Source of the DNA: Tetrapyrgos nigripes
Taxonomy: Eukaryota; Basidiomycota; Agaricomycetes; Agaricales; Campanellaceae
Length of the DNA: 64,000 nucleotides
NCBI GenBank assembly: GCA_013368315.1
Contig: JAACJM010000023.1
Span: 650,372 to 714,371 of the forward strand
Direction of reading: 5' to 3'
Positions 12,801 to 23,717 of the stretch are shown piece by piece. Positions within the stretch are counted from its first letter, which is position 1. Each line of letters begins with the position of its first letter. The position numbers were made by a program, and so were the translations under genes. The notes beneath the pieces were generated by a model, which did not search any database, was not told where the DNA came from, and saw only the letters and a list, made by a program, of their open reading frames with translations.

Positions 12801-13607
12801 TGCATCCCCATCTGCATTCTCCACAACCACTTTGATGACTCTCCCTCACCAAGATACTAGCCACGGTACTACCACTCTTAACATCGACCCCATCTTCAAC
12901 CTTCCTTTACGCTCTAACGAATTGGGTAGTCTACCCTCCACGTATCGTTTGACCCCCTTGGTGATGCTCAGGCTTTTGCCGATTCGAGTGGTACCTGGAT
13001 GACTGAGTTGTTTCAAACTGGCAGTGAGCAGTCGCAGGTATCGGTTGCTGGCACCGGCGCCGGTGGCGATGGTAGTAGTAGCAGTGTCAATAACCTTTTA
13101 TCTGGGCTTGGCTTCGGCCACTGGCAGCCTGACCACAACTACTCGAACCTGAACAATCAGGATCCCAGTGGCACTAGCAATAATATGGTGCAAAACCAGG
13201 GCCCGGGCGGGCTGCCCAGCGCAACAAATAATCCGAGTCTTGGTAGCATGGCACCTGGTTATTCGCAAACTGTCATGGCTTCGTTGTTCTCAGCCATGGG
13301 ATCTGGTGAGCTCAGTCAACTCTCAATTGATATAAACAATTAGAACTGAATCTTTTCAACCAATGTTTGCGCAGGACCATCGACTCAGAACTTGAACTTA
13401 CCTTCTCAGCAAATGGGCCAAACAATATTCGCAGATTCAGGCTCCTCCGCTACTCACAGCGACCCTAAGACTATGAGCAGGTACGGGAAATGCATCATAT
13501 ATTTCGATCTTGACTGTTGTTCTGAAAAATTTCCGTTACATAGCAGTGACTGGGATGCGTACATTGCTAACGTAGATGACCTGTTGCGCTCGTTTATGTC
13601 TCAGTGA
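9838..13607 (+). CDS. Zn2Cys6 fungal transcription factor
   Basis: A nuclear DNA-binding activator of the Gal4-type class. Exon 1 starts at 9,838 with an acidic leader and CDECRKKK. After two introns the rest of the binuclear zinc cluster follows (KCR, then DGAKMPGNRCTRC and a sixth cysteine in EIDCTHV). A coiled segment comes next (YVRKLEEELDELQQ, near 10,390). The fungal-specific regulatory domain (PF04082 type) runs from about 10,870 to 12,400: FPMLHRPTFDRSIAEG, GVCALGSRYCDDP, VQIAVGIRLAQQVGAHRR, VFWILYAWDIYGSAFMGRP. The C-terminus is Ser/Asn/Gly-rich and ends in the acidic block DWDAYIANVDDLLRSFM. About ten short introns. One oddity: the frame shifts between 12,930 and 12,970 without a clear intron, so the C-terminal quarter may need a frameshift, sequencing correction or unrecognised splice. 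Target genes unknown. Confidence 0.85.
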
Positions 13608-15161
13608 TACCACATCTATGAGAATAAATAACACTTCTCTCCCCACCCCCAAAGTACACGAGTTGAAGACAATTTGGGAGTCAGTTGATGTATGACTGGT
13701 TGGCGGTCCTTACCCAGAGGAAATGCATTTATGCACGAAACACTCAACATGCTTCAGTGTGGGACTCAGAACTAACCAATACCCACTAAAACCCCTGACT
13801 TCTGAGTCCAATCATTCGGAAGATTCTTCTCTTCGCAGAGTAATCCAGACCTGTGCGGCCTCGTATTTGCCACGGCCCACACCCCCTTCATATATGAACT
13901 CATAATTGTCTTGAAGCTGGCATATTTGATGCAAGCAAAGTGTAAAAATCTAATTGTTATTCGCGGCCCAAAAACGGCCGTCTTCTGACACCCCCCCTCT
14001 CTAGCCGCTTCCAGCAAATTATGGGTGGGTCTCCAAGACATGTTCTAGACGTAATTCTAGCTGTAGAATCGTACTGTGGCTGTGCATACCACCCCTGACC
14101 TGCTACAAGCCAAACATCCACCCTCAGACGGTGAGTTGGCCTGTAACGGGCCAGGGGTAATTTGCACGGCCATGAGACCTACAAATTCGGATTCTACGGC
14201 TAGAATTACGTCTATAACATGTCTTGGAGACCCACCCATAATTTGCTGGAAGTGGCTGGAGGTAGGGGGGAATGTGTGAAGACGGCGGTTTGGTCAGGGG
14301 TGGCCTGCACAGCCACTGGACCTAGAAATTCGGATTCTACGGCCAAAATTACGTCTAGACATGTCTTGAAGTCCCACCCATACTTTGCTGGAAGCGGCTA
14401 GAGAGGGGGGGTGTCAGAAGACGGCCGTCACGGTTTGGGCCGCGAATAACCGGGTAGGTCTTCTCTGTAGCCTCCTTCGTTGCAAGGCTAGCCAGTTATT
14501 TATATCTCCATGCTTTTCTCTCACCTGTTGAGCTGGCTCTTTGTAAGTATGTAGTACAAGTACTCTCAAGTACATTGAACGCCAAACCAATGCCATTGAC
14601 TAAGGACTTTATTATTCAAAAAAAGGTTCGGCCCTTGCTGCTAGCGGCCACACCCCACCGTCATTATAATCATCCCGATTTTACAGAGGTGTACGACCTG
14701 CAGTCGTATCAGCGGGCGCCGGGACGGTTTCAACAAAATGAATCCCCGCGCTGTTTACAATGTTTACAAAATGATATTCATCTCCACCTAAAATAGACTA
14801 ACCTCGATGAACCCTACATATACACACACGAAGTGTAGCTACTGTGTATATCGTCAGTCTGGCTACGCGAGACTAGATGAACCCTGCCGTCCATACAGCC
14901 TTTATGTAGCCCTTTGCAGATTGTTTTACACGTCACTCTGGTAAACCTATAGGTTATTTGATGATATTTGCTCCCATACAAATCGACGTCAGTTACATAA
15001 TTTCAGGAAGGGCTGTATGGAACGTGAACATTGAAAAGCGACAATATATGACCCTGATGTGTCTGCAAGCTCTTCTTGTCCTCTTCCTTCCCCTTCTCGA
15101 CTCGAGGGCGTCTGTACTTTGTACATAGCATACTTCGCCTGACGTGCAAAAGTCTACGATC
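13608..15161. other. Intergenic with a MITE
   Basis: Apart from the palindromic element at 13,956-14,450 there is no supported gene. A block near 13,905-13,950 (TGTCTTGAAGCTGG followed by AAGTGTAAAAATCT) also occurs near 25,990, so the MITE sits inside or at the edge of an older dispersed repeat. Confidence 0.5.
13956..14450. mobile_element. 495-base palindromic MITE made of three related modules
   Basis: Both ends read GTTATTCGCGGCCCAAA inward, followed by ACGGCCGTCTTCTGACAC and a C run. The inverted ends extend over more than 100 bases. Inside are three copies of a module containing GGGTGGG, AAGACATGT, AGACGTAATT and GTAGAATC: one forward (about 13,998-14,095) and two reversed and tandem (about 14,100-14,270 and 14,298-14,430). 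No coding capacity. No target duplication is obvious, so the superfamily is undecided. Confidence 0.8.
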
Positions 15162-16610
15162 ATGATGTTTCGAGTTGCATTCCAAGTCGCTCTAGCGCTC
15201 TCTGCTCTCTCTGGTTCTCTTGGAGCTGCATCACCGAGAAAAAGGTCCTTCGCTGAGGCTCCCGGTCACCCGCACAGTGTCACTTACCATCTGTTATAGT
15301 GCCACGGTCTGTAATGGACGCGCTGAATTGTGCAGCAGGCCGTATGGAAACACGACCTTCCTGGGATCTCATTATTCTTGGTTTGTCAGCAATGATCCTT
15401 TTGCAGGTGGGTGGTGATGATGTTTTTACGTGTTGGCATGATATTAACGTTGATGTAAATGGGAACAGTGGAAAGATCTCAAGAGGTGGATATCCCCAGT
15501 CAGCTCAATTTGGGTGTACGTGTTTTGCAGACGCAAGGTCACGAGTTCGTTGTTGTGATTTTAATATCTCTGCTCAAGCTGCTGACGAGGACCACACTTG
15601 TTCCAGGAAGGACGGCGAGCTACATTTCTGTCATAGTAGTACGTCTTCCACGATCTGGCGGCCTCTCATCCATGATTGATCCTATTTTCATTTTCGTACC
15701 ACAGGTTGTGTACGTAGAGTAAATATTTTATTACCATCTCCCATCACTAAACCTTTCGTGCTTGTGTCGCTTCGTAATCTACTAGCTACTGTTCGATGGA
15801 GGCCTTGTTGGCACCGACTACCTTTCCCAGGTCAAGACATTCCTAGACGCCAACCCTAACGAGGTCCTCACCCTTCTCTTCATCAACCGCGTCGAGGGAC
15901 TATCAATCACAGATCTGTGGAAGCCTGCCTTTGACAACTCCGGTGAGTATACATGCAATCCTCATTCACAAATGTACACATAAAGTTGGATGCATGCTTT
16001 CATACTTAAAGGTTTGACTCCTTTCATCTACGTCCCTCCTCACCAACCCATGAAACGCTCTGAATGGCCAACTCTCGGAGAACTGATTGATAGCGGAAAA
16101 CGCGTGATTGTATTCATGGACACCGGTGCAGATGGAAGTGTTGATTTCATTCTGCCAGAGTTGCCAATGGTGCGTATATCCTCGTCGTTCTCCGAGTGTA
16201 TGCAAAGGTCATATTATAATTGCTCTGACATGCAGCTATGGGAACCTCCAACCGACCCTACCGACCCCAGCTTCCCCTGTTCTGTTAACCGTATCGAAGG
16301 TCCGTTATCGACTGAAGACCACCTCAGCATGCTCAACCATAATCTCGACATCAACCTATTTAATGCGATCCTTATTGGTGACAGGGGAAACGCTTCAACG
16401 ACGAATTGCATAACTTCGTAAGTTATTCTGGTGCTTTAGATATTGAGAAGAGAGATTTTGACCTGATATATGTACATGCTACTCAGAATCCTTGCTAACG
16501 CGAACGGTTGCGCACCACTCGCTGGAGGAGTTGCGCCGAACTTTGTGATGCTTGATTGGGTAAATGTAGGGCAGGGTAAGGCGGCAGTGGACAGGTTGAA
16601 TGGGTATTGA
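15162..16610 (+). CDS. Secreted PLC-like phosphodiesterase
   Basis: A PI-PLC-X-like TIM-barrel protein, common in basidiomycete secretomes. Start at 15,162 gives a signal peptide (RVAFQVALALSALSG). After introns the frame reads VCNGRAELCSRPYGN, TFLGSHYSWF, QLNLGVRVLQTQGHE, GELHFCHSS, LFDGGLVGTDYLSQVKTFL, EWPTLGELIDSGKRVIVFMD and PCSVNRIEG, and the stop is at 16,610. These blocks and their order are those of the family. Two oddities: the first active-site motif reads GSHYS, where relatives usually have GAHDS, so the aspartate partner of the catalytic histidine is replaced by tyrosine; and joining CHSS to the conserved cysteine needs a five-base exon at 15,705-15,709. The second histidine (LHFCH) is kept. 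Confidence 0.83.
15705..15709 (+). other. Five-base micro-exon in the PLC-like gene
   Basis: Between a donor GTACGT at 15,639 and the exon starting LLFDGG after 15,784, the bases GTTGT sit between an acceptor CAG (15,702-15,704) and a donor GTACGT (from 15,710). Including them restores the frame and supplies the Ser-Cys pair expected after CHS in this family. Confidence 0.6.
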
Positions 16611-18194
16611 ACTTGGATTGCAAATGATTTGGATCGTGAAGAAGCAAGAAGAGTGAAAGCTTGAACTGTTTTGGTATTGAGTAGGTGCACGTATGTAATT
16701 TTTTCACGACATTATCTGACATGAATACTCACTATGTGGTCCTGAAGTCACGTTTATGCTGCAATAAATTGGATAAAATTATTCGAACACAAGTCAACGA
16801 AAGTCAGGTAGATTTTACACCTTTTCATCTCGTCGGATAGGCGACCGTTTGGGATGGTCCTAGTCCGTTTCTTGGGACGAGCTTGACGGCCAACTCGATT
16901 ACGACGTTCCCAAAGTATCCAAACCCGTTCTGGGACGCATAGAAGCTCCTACCTCACCACAAAAATTGACAGAGCAAAATATCGAAAAACGGACCAATAT
17001 ATGTCGAAATATTGGCTGCTTTTAAAACAGGGCAATATTTTGTCAAAGCGTTGGAGAAGTATTGATGATATCTTGCCCTGAATTGCGATGTTCCGCAAAC
17101 TGGGTGATACTTTGCCGTATATTGGGCTGTTTTGCAAACTATGCCAGACGGGCTCAAACTTTGGCGGGGTATTAGGAAGATTTTGGGGAAATTTTGAGCT
17201 GTTTTTCAATGTACTGAAAAAGGGTCAATATATTGCTAATACTTCGTAGATACATTCTCAAAGCCATGAGTAGTATATTTCCTCAGCAAAAGTATTTACA
17301 AACATCAGTACCTATGCAGCATCTCATTAAAGTCGGTCCAGGAATATAGTCGACCAAAAAAAAACTACTTTTACACTAGTAAGATTCTACTGCTCCATTG
17401 CAATAATTTAGGTTCTCGTAACGATGCATCAAGGTTGCAGTGTACAACGCGTCGACGAATGCCAGCTACGAGTCCTTCTGGCAAAGAAAACACGTCAGAC
17501 CAGGCAAATACACATATAGGGGGACACAATACTCATCTGCATGACCGAGACCCTCTGCATTCTAAACGCAGAGTGTGAAAGGATTGGGAGGAGTTGGTCT
17601 TGAGGATTAGGCATAATCTGGGTGTAAGAGGGATGGGGCAGGATGCTATACAATGGAGACACCAATCGGCAGGGTCCTTCACCAAAAATAGGAACAAAAA
17701 GAGGAAAGACAGGGCTCAAGGACGATAAGATTGCGAATCTGAAACTGAAGAATTAGGAAAACAAAGGATGAAAATGGGATATAAACAGTACATACCTGGT
17801 TGCACCTTTCCCCATCTCTGTCCCTCGTACTTATACTGTTCTGACAACGGCGTAGTTACCACTAACGTTGACGTTGATGTTTGCGCATATGTCAGTGTAG
17901 TGACGATGACATTGAAGCACGAGATGCTGGGAGCAAGTACTGTAAAAATGTGCCGTTGACGATATCTTGACCTGGACAACCGAGGACTATGAGACGAGAG
18001 CGCGTAATTGACCAGCAAGGGTCCGACTGAAAGTACAGAGTTTGGCTGCGGAAAATGATCAGTAATGGCAGTAGATATGTTCAATTAGTCCCAGCACGCA
18101 CTGGCACGGACAAGAAGTAGCAATGACGAGAAAGAAGAGGAGGTTAGAGGTGTTGGTGGGTTGAGGAAGGGATGCGTACGCAAAGTGTATTCAA
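16611..18194. other. No supported gene
   Basis: It holds scattered AT-rich sequence with recurring GCAATA-TTTTG-like words around 16,960-17,250. A minus-strand frame of 122 codons at 17,716-18,084 has a Ser/Thr-rich composition but no domain or signal peptide, so I do not call it a gene. Confidence 0.4.
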
Positions 18195-18897
18195 AGCTTC
18201 CCCAGTCGACCCCCTCTGCCCCAATCATGTGGCTTGCACGTGGTCTACAGGAGACTATAGGAAGCTAGTGGGCATAACTCCCCAACACCGCCGTAGACTA
18301 TCGGTTAAGCTTTCAGCCCGGGACTGCTCGACGAGGTTTCGATCCTCTTTTGGTGCATTTTTTTCGGAAATGTTATTGTGTAACAATTTCATTGTTCAAA
18401 TCCTATTCACGGCTATTTTACACTTCATTGAATGAGCAGCAGCCCGTGTCTATTGACATGGTCGGTTAGGTGCCTCAAAAGACATTTCAGTCAGTGCCAT
18501 GAGATCCAAACGGCAGGTATAGTACATTCTACATACCCCCAGGCGTTACATTACAGCTAAGAAAGCATTTTGTCATTGCCGGAAATGGTCTGCATCCTCA
18601 CCTGAGGCCCCGCCTGAGTGAAGCAAATGACGGGCTTCGGTAGGGCTTTGGTAGTCTCATCAAAGTCTCATACTTACCCAATATTAGGGCTTCGGCGCGT
18701 TCACAGTCTTTCTGCCATCTTGAAAAATTGTATTTAAATTAATTGTACATATAATCTATTTTAGTGCTTTAGATCACCTTTCTATGAGGTAGAAAGTGAG
18801 CAAGATGCGAAAGAGGATTGAGGCGAGGATTTTGAGGCGCGTCAAGAGTCACGTACCATTCACGTGATTGGGGCAGAGGGGGTCGACTGGGGAAGCT
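18195..18897. mobile_element. 703-base Mutator-like MITE with 10-base target duplication
   Basis: Terminal inverted repeats of about 38 bases start AGCTTCCCCAGTCGACCCCC on the left and mirror it on the right (18,860-18,897), with one mismatch near the inner end (ATGTG versus ACGTG). Directly outside, GTGTATTCAA stands at 18,185-18,194 and again at 18,898-18,907, a perfect 10-base duplication. TIRs of this size with a 9-11-base duplication fit the MULE superfamily. The interior has no transposase. Confidence 0.92.
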
Positions 18898-18907
18898 GTG
18901 TATTCAA

Positions 18908-21900
18908 ACTCCGACTAAAACTAATCAAAACAGGGCGACGCGTCCGTTGACTTCTTTTACTCGTACCACCACCATCTCTGTGCTTCATCTTTCTGGGTCT
19001 AGCTCATCGGCGTCGCTCAACCTGCCAAGGACTTAACATATCTCAACTCAGTTACCACCGAGGACCCACACCCTTCGAAGTCAGCTCCAGCCTCAAGCCC
19101 CTTTACTTTCCGTGGTCATGCACAACGTCGACCGTTGACTATCCTAGGACGCTTCACGCCACGATTTGGGAAGGTTTGGGTAGTATAATGAGCAAAGGTA
19201 CGCGTCATCCTCTCATTTGCCCCCTGTTGCTCACCTTATACGCACCGTGGCTATACATCCCCATACCCTTAAACGATAGGCATATATATCTACTTCTACA
19301 GTGAGTTTTTGGCTCTTCAAGTCTTTCCTTTCATCCTTCTAACGCGTTGAGGGTAGTGCATGCGCATCCACTTTTTGCCTGGCCATCATTCAGTGAGTTC
19401 CTCTCCATTGTATTCCATCTCTGATAATAGTACTCAATATTGGCTAGGTCTTTTCTCCGCATCAACATCAGATTTTGTTCACACTCCATAATCGAATCCC
19501 TTCTGTCCTTGTTTTAGCATCTTTTCCATCCCTCGTGTGTAATTCCTTATCATCAATCTTTTTCCTTATCGTTTCACTTCCTACATAGTGTAGAGCTCTG
19601 TCCTTGTAGTAGGTGTAGTAATCACAGAATATATGTCTTTCTTATGATCAGCTGTGCCCTGGAATGCAAGGAAAGATTGCCTGCTATCCGATGTGTGCTT
19701 TACTTGGTAAAATCTTGCCCACTCCTCATTAGTTTGCCCAGTTTGCAATATTTTGCTTCGTTTTGCAATACTTTGCTCACATTGCAATACTTTGTTCACT
19801 TCGCAGTACTTTTTTCAGCTCGCGTTATATTGCAAAGCGGCCTCAGTATATTCCCGATATACGCTCAAATATTGTCCGTCTCCCTATTATATTGTGGCGT
19901 TTTCCGGACAGACAAAATACTGAAAATCAGACGAGATCTCAGCGCATATTGGGCCGTCAATTTTTGTGGTGCTCATTGCAAAGCTCAAATTCAACACATG
20001 CAACGACTTCGTTTTTACATACATTGGGACCGTATTGTATGGGCTACTGAGGTCCAGAGGGTCCGTGATTTTATTGGCGGCCATGGACTAGACCGTCAAT
20101 CGAGCATAGACGGATTGGCGATGGACCTGCGGGAATTTTTCAGTGCCTGCAATGCTCAAGTCATATATTCTGCTATACCTGCTAATTTTGAAGTATTCTA
20201 GGTGTAGTGTTCGTTCTGTTTGCTATGCAAATAAATATGTAGTTCATCTCAACTCAAGCAGACATTAATCTCGTTGACAACGGACGAGATCATTGACAGC
20301 AGAATAAGTAGAACATCTATTCTGCCAAAGTGCGCTTCATACGCGTCTTTCGTCACTACTACCCATCAAAAGGGTGTGGGCCAGCGCTCCGCGTGGCGAG
20401 TACGAGGCCACAGGGCCCACCACAACTTACTTTAAGGGTCAATGCAGTAAGGAAGGGGCAGACGCAGAAAGAGGACCGAGGAAACAGACAATACGAGCAT
20501 TGACTTCATGGTGGTGCCACGAGTCTAGGATGCTGATCGCTGACGAAAGGGAAATATGAACGGGTGAAAATGGAACGAAATAGGAGAGAGAATGGGAATA
20601 ACCGGGGTACGGAATAGGCATAGCCACAAGCAGAAAGTGAGTATAAAGAACTCAGCCTCATTCTTTGGCCTCGTAATCCAAGTACAACTATTTCTTTGTG
20701 ACCTGCTGAATCAAAATAATGAGTGTCAAGAGACAAGACTATGTTGGAATTCTATATCATCATATCAACCTATCTATCTTTTGTTACAGCATTTGATTCA
20801 TACTTACAGCCTTCAAACAGCCTTTGACTCATCTATTTGATAGCTTTATGATACATCTTTGTTACAGCTTTATGCAGCACTCAAGCTATGCATACCTATG
20901 TAGTATAAAAGCATGTAGAAAGTAGATACTATAATCATGCAATTGCAGTAAGCTGCAAGTGCAATATACACACTGTCAACTTCATATTATGTGGTCTATG
21001 AATTACTTATAGTAATTCCTACAGACTACCATGTATAATCACAACGAACCTTGATTTGAATAGACAGACCACATGAATGAATCCAGAAATATAGATGTGT
21101 TTCATTGGTGGATGGCTCGCTGTTTGGCCCAGGTTGTATCCAATGGAAGAGTTGGGTCATTCTTGAGCTCAAGAAAGGGAAATCTGATGGTAAGCCAAAG
21201 GTTTGACTTCCATTGGATACTGATAAAATATGAGTCAATGTTGTTGGCAGCAGGATAAAATGTTTAAGCTATTTCCAAATGTGGATTCAGAGGGTTAGGC
21301 TTGAAGGACTAGAAAGAGCTTGAGACTGAGGGAATGCTGGGTGGCTGGAACTGGTGGTGCTGTCAAGGTTGCCGATACACTCGAATAACCCCAAGTCACA
21401 CAGTTTGAGGACAGATACAAAGCGATTGATTGAGAGATAGAGATAGAGAAAGAGAAACGAGTAGGCTGACTATGCTCTACACTGCATAGTACTAGTATTG
21501 TAGTAGGGCTGCATGCCCTACCTGTTGTTTCCGACTGTTCTGTTCATTTCAATGTTACTCTATGTTCTTCACTTTTGTTCCTTCTCAACGTCCTAATTCC
21601 CCATCATCCGTTTTTGGGTACTTATAGACATGACATCATTCCCTTCCTTTTCTTCCCCATAAGGCTAGTCCTCCACCTGTCACCAACTCTTTTGTCCAAC
21701 AGTCCGTCTTCCCCCTTTGCACCAACACCTTGAGCAAGTGTTAAGGGTCTGGGGGTCCCCTCCTGTGCGTCGTATCTTCATCTGGTGTTGTACCGACCTA
21801 CAGATGAAAGATAAGTATAGGTGGCAGAAAGTCTATTTGCTTGCGAGCATGGTCTGTTTAGATAGTACTTACTTCTTTTTGACGTCTCCTCTCTTTCTCC

Positions 21901-22076
21901 GCAAACGTACTATAATTATCCTCTGTTGCTTCCTACTCACCAATCTCTCCCTCAATTCCACCTCCTATCTCGCAATATCTTTGTCTGGTCATTCAGTTGT
22001 TTGTTCCTTAAAAATCTTTCTCTCCTTTTAGTCTTAATTGTTGTTAATCTTCGTTTTGGGCATCGGTGAACTTAGG
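18908..22076. other. No supported gene
   Basis: Pyrimidine-rich, UTR-like sequence lies near 18,930-19,580 with several possible GT-AG pairs but no extended frame. Degenerate tandem words occur at 19,744-19,830. The remainder is AT-rich. A TGGCGAGTACGAGGCC-like word near 20,390 also appears near 13,858, 27,265 and 29,445 and may be an eroded transposon end. Confidence 0.35.
19744..19825. repeat. Degenerate 19-20-base tandem repeat
   Basis: Four successive units are variants of TTGCAATACTTTGCTCAC. They differ at two to six positions. Related words also appear around 17,020-17,150, so this motif is not confined to one place. Confidence 0.55.
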
Positions 22077-22078
22077 TA

Positions 22079-23715
22079 CAGTGGCCAAAAAAATTGTCCA
22101 CATGTTTGGCACTTTTGGAAAGATTGCTGATTTAAGAGCTATTGAGCAGAAATCTCAAAACATGGCTGGTGGTAGCAAGAAAGCTTTTGATTAGAGCTAC
22201 AATAATCTGTCTGTTTTGTCTTATTTGGCCACATATCTGTGGAGTTATGATTGATTTAAAATTGTATGTCATTTGGACAATTTTTTGAGTTGCCACTTCA
22301 AAATCATTATTGCAATAACCTGATGTGTTATACATGATGTCATGGGTGGAGCTGTACATTAATGTGATGTATACACCACAATGATGTCATAGCTGCCAGC
22401 TGGAGCATACATAGCAACATACAGATGCTCTACAGCTTCTATGAAAATCATGGGGTCCCTCATATCAGCCCAGAAAGACAATCTCTACTCTCTCCTCCAA
22501 ACTGCCCCTCCCTCTATCAAAATTTCAGCTCAGACTGAAGTATGAAAGCAGAGTGTTGCTTTTATAGGTAGAGAGACATGTTCTGATAAAGGAAACCATT
22601 GGATATAGCACTTTAGAAAGTTAATACCCAGCTGAAAAATGGCCACCTCTGGATCAACTCCCATATTATTAATGCTTTCCAGGATTTTGTTACTTAAGAT
22701 GGTCATATAGTGTTTGCAATCTATCTTCCCCTTCATCTGGACCATTTTTACTGCTTACTGTTGCCCCATACCCTACCCCATCATGTCATTTTCTCTCTCA
22801 AATGTCATCATTTCTGTCACATCTTGCTGTACTATGAATTTATCTCTCTTTTCTCACACATGCTGGGGCATATTTGCCCCGAAATAATTGGTTTTGGTCT
22901 TATCTGAGAAAATAACCCACTTCTAGCCTTCTACAGCCCGGTCTTTTTACATCTGTGCAAACTTCAAGTGAGCCTTGCTGCAAGTCACTGTAAGTTTGCA
23001 CTTGTTCTGTGTTTTGGAGATCGCCACAAGACGTTTTCAGGAATGTTTTGGCTGTTATAGGTTGGGACAGGTTGTCCAAAAAGAGCCTTGATGTTTCAGG
23101 CCACTTGAGTAGCAATCTGGCTTTACCAGAATGGATTTTTTTCCAATCTAACCTCTTCACAAGTAGTAGAGAGCCTCCTAGGACACCCTGCTGTATTGTT
23201 CTCATTGTCTGTATTTGTCTTTTAAGCCACAAAAGCAACTCTTGGCTTCCATACTCCAGTCTGAGCTGCAATTTTTGCAGATGGAGAGGCAGTTAAGAGG
23301 AGAGAGTAGAGATTGTCTTTCTGGGCTGATATGAGGGACCCCATGATTTTCATAGAGGCTGTAGAGCATCTGTATGTTGCTATGTATGCTCCAGCTGTCA
23401 GCTATGACATCATTGTAGTGTATACATTTCATTACTGTACAGCTCCACCCATGACATCATGTATAACACATCAGGTTATTGCAATAATGATTTTGAAGTG
23501 GCAACTCAAAAAATTGTCCAAATGACATACAATTTTAAATCAATCATAACTCCACAGATATTTGGCCAAATAAGACAAAACAGACAGATTATTGTAGCTC
23601 TAATCAAAGGCTTTCTTGCTACCACAAGCCATGTTTTGAGATTTCTGCTCAATAGCTCTTAAATCAGCAATCTTCCCAAAAGTGCCAAACATGTGGACAA
23701 TTTTTTTGGCCACTG
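22079..23715. mobile_element. Mariner-like element with 437-base inverted ends and TA duplications
   Basis: Both ends read CAGTGGCCAAAAAAATTGTC inward and are flanked by TA (22,077-22,078 and 23,716-23,717), the target of the Tc1/mariner superfamily. The inverted ends stay alignable for about 437 bases (22,079-22,515 against 23,279-23,715), much longer than the usual mariner terminal repeat. The 763-base middle holds transposase remains on the minus strand. Confidence 0.9.
22840..23278 (-). pseudogene. Decayed Tc1/mariner transposase remnant
   Basis: Near 22,860-22,920 the minus strand reads WVIFSDKTKTNYFGAN followed by a stop. This corresponds to the Tc1-family second catalytic block (usually SDE-T-x-hydrophobic), with the residue after Asp changed to Lys. 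Upstream frames in the same strand are basic but broken. No full transposase is encoded. Confidence 0.55.
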
Positions 23716-23717
23716 TA

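Noticed and set aside
17716..18084. 122-codon minus-strand frame as a secreted protein gene
   Set aside because: No signal peptide, domain or convincing exon structure; composition is that of random sequence.
18230..18370. Possible tRNA (B-box-like GGTTTCGATCC)
   Set aside because: No acceptor stem or anticodon arm could be folded around it, and it lies inside the Mutator-like MITE.
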